Shown here piece after piece: positions 49,901 through 61,900 of a stretch of DNA of 64,000 nucleotides. A model generated the notes under the pieces. The model was given only the letters and a program-made list of their open reading frames with translations. It did not search any database and was not told the DNA's origin. The stretch spans positions 7,442,501 to 7,506,500 of the forward strand of contig NC_088315.1 in assembly GCF_910592395.1 (NCBI RefSeq), given 5' to 3'. Both the position numbers and the translations under genes were made by a program. Each line of letters begins with the position of its first letter. The stretch's first letter is position 1. Source of the DNA: Lineus longissimus. Its lineage: Eukaryota > Nemertea > Pilidiophora > Heteronemertea > Lineidae.

Positions 49901-52900
49901 CAAGATAGTGGAACTAAAATATCAGCCATATTCATGTGACTGGACCATATTACATGTGGGTGTCTGGCATTGTACTTTGTCTAGAATGTATATATCTTGG
50001 TTTCATCACTGTAAAACCCTATGATTATATCAGTCCTGGGGAAGGCAACAATTTTCTGGCAAAACTGTAACTAAAACATCTGTAATAGCTAGCGAGGTGA
50101 GGTCAGAGGTTTTATGTGAATGACACAATGCGCTCTTCTGATCAGAGGATTGAACTATCCTTTGAAAAGATTTACTTTCAAAGAAGATGTCGTTTAATAC
50201 TGAGCCACTTCAATGCCTGACCGGAATAACTTATCCGTAAGTTTGAGATTTCCTTTTCAAAAGCTCTCAATAGCTTTTCACATATATCTCTTTATCTTGC
50301 AAGAAAACCCATTCATTTCCTTTAAAGACTCTAAAATAATGAATGTGGATTTAATAAATAACGATCCTGTCAATTATATATCCCCCAACAGACATATCGC
50401 GACCTTAAGACGAAAGTCTATGAAACTGTAATAAAAACATTTACGAGTCCAATTACATTCTAAACCTCTAGCTTTTGTTTGGTAACCAGGCGGCCTAGTC
50501 CCTGTTAGGAATAGGCCTAGTCCATGTCTAAGTTAACATAACAGGACAGTATATATTTGATTTTGACAACGATTTATGGTTTCTTTCGTTCTGCAGTGTC
50601 AGAGGCCTACTGGCCCGGGTGGCTTAAGCTCCCGTTAATATCTTTGGCAAATACAACAGCAAATATTTAATCAGAATAGAATATTTGATGATTTGGTATC
50701 GAGGAGTCGTGGGGCAAATAAACTGAGATCAGTTCAGAGGATTAACAGTAGTGCCAGTGGTTTATCATAACAGTAGTTACTCCTCCCGACAAAAATGTAA
50801 GTATACTCCCTTTTTACCTTCTTTTTTGATGGGGGGGGGGGGGGGGGGTAATAACTAAGGACTACATAAATTTTACCTCTCGACTCAAGATTCTTATCAA
50901 GTTTTGATCATTCGGGTAACTCTTTGGTTTTTGGTCATACTTTACTATATATCCCACAATCAGTGTTTTTGCCTATTACCATACTCTTTCACCAGCCACA
51001 AAATGGACCTTCTCTCTCTGACACAGAACACTTTAAGTAAGATTCGGCCTGCTGATCATGTGGATGAATTTGGTTCCATTGAGAAACTTGTTTATGGGAA
51101 TTCCATAGTAATGACTGGATGCATCAACTGCTTTGATACCAACTGTGGCACAGGAAATGGTGGGACACTATAATGCGATGCAAAATTCACTCAAAACATG
51201 AAAAAGTAACATGTGATTCATTTCATCATCTGTTGAAATTACTAAAACTCATGTAGGAGGAAACTGCTGCTCCCAGAATATTGTCTGATAGACCAATCTC
51301 TGTCACAGAGTTCTGACATCACTCGTTGTAGTTGGAAATTGAGGTGGTCGCTCCACAGGTCTCTGTCCTGGATGACACCAAACACACATTTGGCTTCTAT
51401 TGAAAAGGCCAGGATTACTAGACTTTCTGCAGGAGTCGAAACAAATAGACACGATAGCGCTCCTGTGGCAGAGGTTGAAAGTGGTCCTCTCCATCACGTG
51501 CTAGAGTCCAATCTGAACAGGCATCAAACTCATGACAGCTATAATGTGACATTCTAGAACACCCTGGTTGTTATCAATGTATTTTACACTGCGCCACGTT
51601 TTAAAAGTATCTGAGGCAGGAGGACTTTCCCTTTAAGGGGGCAACAAAGGGTCAAACAATGAAATAGACTTACAGTTAAGTTCATGTCCAGACAAAACAG
51701 CTTGTGTACAGCAATGATCTGATTTAGTGAGTTCAATAATAATCTGATTGGGGACCCTGCTGGGTAACTCCCTTACCGACAAAACTAGGCTTAAACCTTT
51801 ACGGGACAATATTCTAAAAGGCCTCGGTCACGGAATACCGGTAGCAATTACTGTTATGGAAATTTGAATATGATGGCTAGTGTTCACTCTGAGCCCTTTG
51901 AGTCAATGCAGCTACGCAAGATGTGCAGGCACGTATCAATAAAATACCCTTTAGCATAATGGACTGAACTTAGCTTTGAATGAACTAACAAACAAAATCA
52001 CACAGCTCATTTATTTTGGTAAAATGTGATTAACTGCTCAAAGGCTTAATGCGAATCCAAAAAATAATAAATTATTCATTCAGAATAACATGGTCGATCT
52101 GTAATGAAACAGGTGTTTTAGAGGGACTTTGGCTCTATGTTTGGGGTGCAACAAACGTTAGTGAGGAGAAGTAAGCTCTTGTAAACATTGTGGACATTTT
52201 CTGATGCATCCTATAAATCTCCTTTATTACATGAAGGCTTTACAAAAGAGCAGTGATGTGAGCCACTCTCACAACGTTTCCTTCAAGGGATGGTCTCAAG
52301 TTGAACCTGGGCCTTTACTATAAAAGGAGACTCTGCACAGATCACCTGTCTTTTATTCCTTCAGCACCGGGTAGAGAGGTTCTCCTTGTACATCATGAGC
52401 CATCACTTAGATGAGCCATCACTTGGATGAGCCATCACTTGGATGAGCCATCACTTGGATGAGCCATCACTTGGATGAGCCATCACTTGGATGAGCCATC
52501 ACTTGGATGAGCCATCACTTGGTAGTATCTACTGTAGGTCCAGCTTTAAGCAGAAAAGGTGAAAGATCTCAATCATCTCGCACATTGTAATTATCCAAGT
52601 CCAGACCCAAACACACCCCGCTAACATGCACAATTGTCATCAATATTTACATCATTATCCCACAGATACATGTGAAACAATCATATAATATAACTATGCT
52701 AATCGCAAAGTATTTCACAGTTAGGATAAATAAGTTGGAAACAAGTGTAACCAGTTTTGGTGTCATGCAATCATGACCCTGCACATCAATACAAGTGGTG
52801 TACTTTATCCCAACAAACACATGTCCAGACCATTATTGCCTGCCTTATACATTTTTAGTGAGAGAGCCATGTTTCTATGTCCCGAGGGCGCACAGGCCAT

Positions 52901-55900
52901 ACAATTACTAGAAAACAACTCGCAAGGAATACAACCTACATGTACTTGAGTCATTCTTATGGTGCCAGGAGCCCATGAATTCCGATAAAAAAATTTACAA
53001 TACGAAAAATTGATTCGACTTGATACTAAAAGGAACTTTCAAACCGTGCTCCATGCATGTTACCGGATGCCACTTGCTTTTGTCCTACAAATATACTCTA
53101 GCCAGTCAGGAACACATTCTCCCAATTGGATTTATATGAAAATGGGTGTGTGCGTTTCTTCATAACTATGGGAGACATCCGGAATATGGAGGGCGAGGTG
53201 AATAAAACTGTTTATACTATTTTCTTTTAAATTCTATCGATGATAAAACCTTATGTACAGAAAGGCCCTGGACTTTGGTATTCCCTTAGAAATACATTTT
53301 TTAAGCTTCTGAAAAGGCTTACACAAGTTTTTCGGTGGAATGAAATTCTGAAAATCCTCTATTTTTATATTGTGTTGGCCAAAAAACAGCTCAAAAAACA
53401 TTTACATGTAGTTCAAAGAGAATATGTGCATGCATAACCATGACGTTGGTCCATTAAAACTATTGATCAGTTTACGGTAGTTACAGCCATCAATCTATTT
53501 GTAAAACAACTGGTCATCAATTATTCATAAGTCCATTTTGTATAAAGAAAGTCTGCATGCTTGCACTACTTGTGCACACTTTTCGAATAGTAAAGACAAT
53601 CATGATTCGAAAAAAACGATTATTTCAAAGAAATTCTGGAAACTTTCTAACATGCACAGCTTCTAAAATTTTGCAGATCCGGTATGTAAAGCATGTGGAG
53701 ACTATGTCTTTATAGTTAAGTTAAGTAGCAACCTTGAGTCATGACTTTCTTTTCAACATTGATTTACCCAGCAGTCACGATATTTCCTGAGAAACTTAAT
53801 CAATCACTTAGCAATTTCTATCGGCTACATTCATCGATTCTTTTTTCCTCAACTATGGTCTTTGAAGGTTGGACTTCGTTGGATGCCTAGTGCCGTGGAA
53901 ACCAGCAGTATTGGGCTATGCGGCTCCTTCGAATATTATCTGTGATAAAAAATGAACATGCTCCGTCTTGTCCTAATATCAGAAGTAAAATTAAAAGTAT
54001 TATCAGGCTTACATCAATACACAAGTGAAAGTATGGGGTCACCCTCTAATCCCCGGCCTTATCTACCATGGTAAAAGTCCCAAACACAGAAATGTAGTTA
54101 TTCATATTAATCCGCATTATAATGCATATTGTTATTAATACCCCTTTGGGTGTATGGCTAACTGTGGCAAGGATTACAGCCTAATCTCATGTCCCGTTAG
54201 AATACTGTCACAAGCATGACAAGTTGGGACTATTTCGGTAACCACACGGATAGATTCACTATTTTGAGGCATTTTTTCTTGGAGTCAGATTAAGAACCCT
54301 GCTGGGTTGGTCATAAACTTTCTCCAAGAGTCTGTGTAATGGGTGCAATTGTGTTGTAATTATTGCTTAAGCTCATTACTTATTAACTAGTTATTGAATT
54401 ACCGATCAAACATGGATTCGGTTGATATGCCTGGTTCACCAAATATCACTGTGATTGAGGTGAGTGCACATTCTTGGGTTTGCTTTTGTTTTTTTTGCGT
54501 TGGTTGCTTGGATTCGCGGGGAAGGAGGGGGCCCCAATCATCACATGAGATGAGGGGTCTACCTGGTCATCATTCCCCCTGTGGTTGCGATCTGAAGGCC
54601 TGCTGGCATGGTGCTGGTCACTGGTTCTCTTGACTGGTAGTCAAGCCATTCACACTTTCTTTTCAGCAATTGGATTACTATCCTTTCCTATCATGTTCTC
54701 AATACATCGACACACATTTGAGACTTGGTCATCCGTTCATTAGTTGAGGATGTGCCTTTGGTGGCTTTAAGTACTTTACTGACTCCAACTTGAGGGTCTT
54801 GAACAGACTGGATGTCACCTGACCTGGACATATTTCCAATAAACATTTAACTCCTATAATTTCTAGCCTTGAATGTACTACTATGCTATCTTACTGAAGA
54901 GCAAACCTTCCAAAACTGCCATGGCTAAGTAAAACTACAGCACTAAAACCTTTACAAATGGTTTAAAATATTTCACTAGAAACTTCTTTGGTTGTCTCTT
55001 TCATTCTATTTCAATGAAGATTGCTGTATAATCTTAACCTACAGGCAAGACAGGAATTATCATTATAACCCATTAACCAGGCATTTCATGAAAATACCTT
55101 GATAATTTTTTTCAAAACGTTCATCAAGAGCATTTCAACCTGATATATGAATACATTGAGTATTTCTAAAGGAGATATCAAAACACCTGCTCCAAAATAT
55201 AAACATTTTTACCACTTTTGAGACTCTAAGATCAGAAAGACCTGTCCACAACTCATGCAAATCTACACTTTCTCCTTTCAGGAAATCGTGCAGGCAATGG
55301 CGGTGTCTGGTACGCCCCTCAAGAATATGAAAAGGATCGAAACAAAGTTAGAAGCCATGATTAAAGGAAAGCAACGCCCGCGCTCAAAGTCACCGGCAAA
55401 ATCCGAAGGCTCATCGAAGAGTAAGAAAGTTGGGATTCAACTGCCAACGGACTCTTCGGAATGGAGGAAGGCCGACTACACGAGTCATGGGATAACATCA
55501 CTGCCGCCACAGCTTTTTAAATGTAAGAGCACATTGACAACTCGGTCAAATTGACTGATTGAAACATTATGATAGATACTTGCCAGTGAGATTTAACATT
55601 TATCAAGGTGCATTTCCTCTTGCTTGTGAGAAAAACCCTACTGTAATCATGAACAATTTTCTTTTCCTTCCAGCCAAAGACGGCATTCAGGAGCTGCTGA
55701 TGAGCGGGAACAACATCAGGTTCATCCAACCTGAAATCAAAAAGCTGACCAACCTCGTGAAAATCGACATCAGCAAGAACGGAATACGTAGCAACAGTCC
55801 GAACGACTTCGGGGGGCTCCCCCTAGAGATGCAGCAACTAACTAATCTACAACAGCTGTGTGCATCCGAGTGTAACTTCCGCTATGTTCCGCCGGTCATC

Positions 55901-58900
55901 TGGAAAATCCCGAGTTTAAGATATCTCGATATTAGCCGGAATAAGATACATGTGCTGCCACCCGATGTGGGAAATCTCTTCAATTTAGAAGTGCTAAATT
56001 TGCAGCAGACTAATATCGTCACGTTGCCGATAGAGATCGTTTACTGCGAGGCGCTCGCTGAGTTGTTATTGTGGGGAAACTCCATGGAGAGCCTTCCTGA
56101 GACTATGCTTGAGTTACATAAACTGCACACCATGAAGATCAACAACCGCAGCTTCGCACAGCTGGTCGTCCAGGACGCGTACATGGAGAATTTACTCAGT
56201 AAGGGTCAGATCCAGTCGGAACACATACCACAGGTACTGTACGAGATCCCACAGTTAGAGCGGATTGACCTCGAGGAGTGTCTGATCAATAATATTCCGC
56301 AGAAATGCCAAACATCCCTGAAGGAGTTCCTATTACAGAAGAACTTTTTTCATTCATTCCCGTCTGCCATTTTGGAAATGGTCAACATGCGTACATTGAA
56401 TCTTTCAAGTAATTTCTTAACAGAGATACCGACCGCCATCGATTCCTTAGTTAACATCGAGACGCTCAAGTTCGACAATAACCAGATTGCAAAAATCCCG
56501 ACGACGATCAAGAATCTACAAAACTTGATTGATTTTCGGGTTGGAAACAACAAGATAACTAAACTGCTCCCAGAGATCAGCGAGTTGAAAAATCTCCGCA
56601 GGTTATTTGTCAATCAGAATAAAATCAAAGAGCTGCCTGAAAACATTAGTAACTTGAGCTTGCTTGAGACTTTTGATCTCACGGAGAACGAATTGAAATC
56701 CTTACCTCTTGACATGTTCAAGATGACGGGGTTAAAGACGGCTCACACGTATAATCACTACGAGAAAAGCGGCTTGTGGCTGCACAAGAACCCACTAAAG
56801 AATCCGCCAGAACAAATCTGGAAAACCGAAAACCCACAGAAGATCTGGACGCACCTGCGCCGCCAGCAGATCATCCAGACCGAGAATCTTCAACGACAGA
56901 AGATCATCGTTTTGGGTGATTACCAAGCTGGTAAAACAAGCTTTATCAACGCGCTGGTACTCGGGAAGTCGGTCTTGACAACATCCGTCAAAGATTCGAC
57001 AGCAGTGATGAGCGAAAGACGCTGGAAAACCGCCAATAATGTCGAATTCATCGTGCTTGAACTTGGCGGGGATACCAACTACCGCATCATTCATCCCCTC
57101 TTCCTGGATGAGAAGGCGTTGTACATCATCATTTACGACCATCGCTTCTACAACTCCTCAAACTTTCAGCGCACGATTGGTCAGTGGATTGACATGCTCC
57201 AAATGCATGTGCCAGGTGCTGTCGTGAAGATCGTCGGGACGCAGAGTGATTTGTGCTGCGATGATTTCTATGCGAAGAATGAGGAAAGTGTCAAAAATGA
57301 TTTGGAAAATCATCTGCGGGAACATCGGACCCGAGTGAAGACGATGCGAGAAACCGCCAAGTCCATGATGGCAGAGGAAAGAAGTGAGGGCACCACCTCT
57401 GGGCATTCACGTAAACAACTCAAAGTCCAAAAGAAAAAGGCGGAGATGATCGTGAAGAACCAGTTGAAGATTGTGTCAAATGTTACAATCACCCACTCCA
57501 ACGAGGGTACCCCTGGAATCGAGGACATCATCAATGACTTGGAAACGATGGTCATCAACAAAAATCTCTTCCCAGATGCCCAGCGTGTTATCCCGAATCA
57601 CTGGACGAGATTCCGCGCCAAACTCAACATGCACCCAGGCCGTTACGTCACGATGGACACCGTTCGACAACTTGCTCACAATTTCCAAATCACAGATCCA
57701 AAAGAGCTGCAGGCCAGCTTGCAATTCTTCCGTGATACTGGTGATATCATCTGGTTTGCCAAGAGCCCCACTCTCCAAGACATTGTATTCCACGTACCTG
57801 GCTACCTGGTCGAGCTCATCCAGTGCCTGTACCGACATGACCTCAAAGATTACATGGACTATGAGACGAACCGGGTGTTCAACAGCAGGGGGATGTTCAA
57901 CTCGGAAACCTTTGACCAAGCTAAAGAAGATTTCTTTCAATCTGGTCAGATTTCGCGCCCTCTACTCAGATGTTTGTGGTTCTATGTCAAAATAACCTAC
58001 GACGAATTTGCAGATATGGTGCAACTTGTGCCCAAGTTAGACTTGTTTTATTATATCCCGCAACCAGATATACCATCATCGCACTCTTACCGTGAAGCAT
58101 TGGTGGTCATGCCCTGGTACAATAAGGACGTTCAACCCAAGGACATCAGTGACCTCTGGCCAGATAAAGTCCCTAACAGCCAAACAGAAATGCGAATCAA
58201 GTACACATTCCCCGTTCACTACCCGGAGTCAATCTTCGAGAAGTTTTCCGTGCGCTTACAAAGTCACATAATCAGTCGAATTGACTGGCAGGACATGCTG
58301 TATGCCACAACTGAAGGAGAGAGCATCCTAGTGCAGAGATCGCTTGATACTAAAACTTACGATCTCCAGATCATTATTTCTGTGCGCGGAGAGTTAGAGG
58401 CAGGGCGGGCACTGATTGGTCAGTTGTACAGCCACATGAAGCAGATTCTAGAGGCACTCCATGGGTTGCTCTGGGTCGAGAGGTTCGAAATATCAAACAC
58501 AAGTTCTCCACTGGAGGTGTGTTTCCCGCAGGAAATCGTGCAACTATGAATACAGGGGTAGGCATTGTATTTGTGTTCAGGCTGCAATGACGGGGTTGAT
58601 TAACAAATCTGCTGGGAGACGTCACTTGCTTACCTTTTCACGGCACCCTAGAAGGCCATTTTTTAAACAAATGAAGGATTGACACTCTAATACTGTTCGC
58701 CTGCAGATGGTAATTGCGAACTTTGGAACTGATGACTTTTGAGTGACGATTAAACTAGGGGGTCAAGTAAGGTACCTTTGATAATTTTGGAAGATTCAGT
58801 AAGTGGACAGAACTTACCAAAAAGCTACAATGGATAATGTACTCTCCTTTCACTTGAAGGTCAGTGGAAAATACTTCTCTTTAGTGCCTTGCCCTTTTCA

Positions 58901-61900
58901 TTATCTTTCTCAATGAAGAAACTGGTTTGAGGAGTACCACTACCAGGTCTCATGTTGATGGTGGCTGAACCAATAGCACTACAGTTAATGCTTGTAAAGG
59001 AGGTTTTCATGTTTAAGATCAAATGACCTTTCTCATGTGAAAAGAGCGTTTTTGCAGATACATGTGTAGAATTTGTATATAAGTGTATAATTTATTTTCA
59101 AAGTCAAAAGCTGTGATAGCAGAAGGTTAGGACAATATTGCTGCTTTTTTGAAATTTCATATGAGCTACTTATGAAAAACTAGTGCGACTAGGAGTAAAG
59201 GAATATCTGTAGCAGGGCACTTTAAGCAAAATTAGATGTTACAGGAAGAGAACTACTGATTAAATCCTACATAGCTATGATATTTAGGAATTAGACATTC
59301 TGATGGTCATGATCATAAATTATGTGTCATCGTCCAAATTTGGGCTTTTGCCTTATGCTTGAATAAATCAGTGATTTTTGATAACACAGCATTGTCTTCA
59401 CTTTTTATAGCACAAAATCCATGTCATGGGAAAAATTGCCCTCCTGGACAAATGAAAATTGACTCACCTGAGCATAAAATGCAAAGAACCTCATGGATCG
59501 TATCGGAGCAAAGAACAGGAATGGTATGATCATTTCAATCACAAATGTTATCACTGTGCTGAGTCGGAGGAACCACTCGGGCATCTGATGATAGAACCAG
59601 GCCAGCGGAGTCGGGAGACACTGAGACTCAAAATGCCAGTTCAGAGCTGAAACAAGGGAACAAGGGTATAAACCAAAGGTGGCAGCAGTTAAAATAAAAC
59701 TCCAGCCGTTTGGTAATGCTGTCAAAAAGTAAACTAAAGTTAAGAACATTTAATAGTGTCATGTATGTTGCCAAATCCAAGTGTCCTGTTCACAGGCGCT
59801 TTCACATAAAGTAATATTTAGTGTTCCGCCCTTTCTTGCAACTGGCGATGCACTGAAGTCATGTGAGAGCCACCTTCTGACAGCCTGGATGCAAAAGTCT
59901 TCCCCGAAAATGTGAGCAGTCTTTTACATGGAACAACACTCTGCCTTACACTCCGGCATGGCCAATAGTTTGGAATTAGATCTACAAAATAGTCAGGTAC
60001 CATTTCCTCATTGGATGAAGAAATTTCAGCTCACCTGTGAGACCCCACCAGGTCTGACACTGACTGGTCAGCTTGACCACCCCAGAGGCAAACATGAGCC
60101 GGAAGAGTAGCCACTTGACCAGGTACATGGTGATGGTATCATGGTTGTTGTAAGCAGATGTCTGATACCACAGTAGCCTCAGTTGGAGCGGGGCCACAAG
60201 GATACACAGGAAGCCGGTCTCCAGCAGTAGAATATCCCTGTAAAAGAACGAGTGCAAGACCTTAAAGAATGGTGGTTGGCTTAACACTTGGACCCCCAAC
60301 AGAATAGATCAAAGTCAGGTTTAAAACATCCCCCTATCTGTTGCCTCACACATAGACTGGGACCGAGTGTTGATTTATAACAGATTCAAGATGTACAAAG
60401 CTTGGGCAAAGCTCCTTTTTCAGCCACAAGGAAATAGGCAAGAATTTCTCCAAATGAACCTCACAAAGAGTACTCACCATTGGAACCAAAGGAATGTTTG
60501 ACCAACCTGAAATACATCAATGTACATTTGAGATCATTTTCAAAATTAGCATGGGAAAATTTGAGAATGGAAATTACAATTTCATTACTATAAACCATTC
60601 CCGGCTAAAACATAATACATTTGACAAGACACCCGAGAAGCTATTGGATGAAATTTCATCTACTTCAAGATTGTCAACCAGTACTTACCTGGAATAGTGA
60701 GTAGTACAGTATCCAGAGAATAGAAAAAGAGAGCATGTCTCTGGATCCCCGGTGAACGAAACACAGAAAGGATACAAGGATTCCGAGCACACATAGCAGA
60801 TCCATCCCAGTTTGGACATCTAGATTCAGAAAAGGCATCAGTCGTAGTAAGGACGCCTGCTCCTTGAAGAAAGCCTCTGTATTCTTGGGCTCTGAAAAAT
60901 ACATTTATTAAACTTCTATTGGACTTGGAATGAATTCCACAATCGGACCGGTATCAATTTAGAAAATATCTGTCTCCCCAGCCACTCCACGTGAACTGAA
61001 TCTCTTCAAATAAATTGTAAGTTCCACATCTTACTACTGTCGGTCATGGCTTGGTTCAAAACTATTAAGGCAGCTTTTTTCTTGTAATGTATGATTATTT
61101 AAGGTGTAGAAGAGCATGTTTTTTCTATTATAATTATAACTGCCATGTTTACATTTTGATTGATGAATGAAATTATTAGCCAGGCCCAACAGTTTACAAG
61201 ATTAAAATGTAACATATTTTTGTCATGCAGATCACAACCTTACCATCCTTGATGACTAGTTTTGCTGGCAGAATTCCATTATCACCATACAATCCTGAAA
61301 ACAGGAATAAGATAATCAGATGTTATCCTACCCACAAGATTTGATTATTCACCTGAATAACAAAAGGAGATGACCATCTCTTCTCTAGGCCTACTCTGCA
61401 AATTATACAATCGACTCCATTAAGCCTCTTTGTCTTGGTTAGCAGGACGTAACTCAGAGCACGCTGTTATGCCCCTCTGATTACGAGCAAGAAATAATGA
61501 GATTACTAATAACACTATTAACAGTACTACAAAAGCCTGGACCAGGAAACATGACCAGACGGACACAAAACACTGACACAGCACGGTCATCAGGGACGAT
61601 TCATCAATAAAGTGACGTCACAGGAAATTTCATTTAGCCCATCAGTGCGATTGATCACTGCAATACTGGCACCATATGTACTTTGGAAAGAGCACCGTAA
61701 CGAGATCTCACGTCTCGATACATGTAATGGGTGATATGAATAAAGACTAGCAAATGCTTTTACTTCAATTTTGTACAGAAAGGCCTAGTGTAAATGTACA
61801 TGGAGTTTTAGATAAAAGCATTTGCTAGTCTTTATTCATATCACCCATTGAATCGCAAGCCCTGTATTTAATTGAAGACGAACGCTCTCATGCAAGCTAG

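Noticed and set aside
57471-57995. 174-codon plus-strand and 154-codon minus-strand frames
   Set aside because: Both are shadows of the COR-encoding exon of the ROCO gene.
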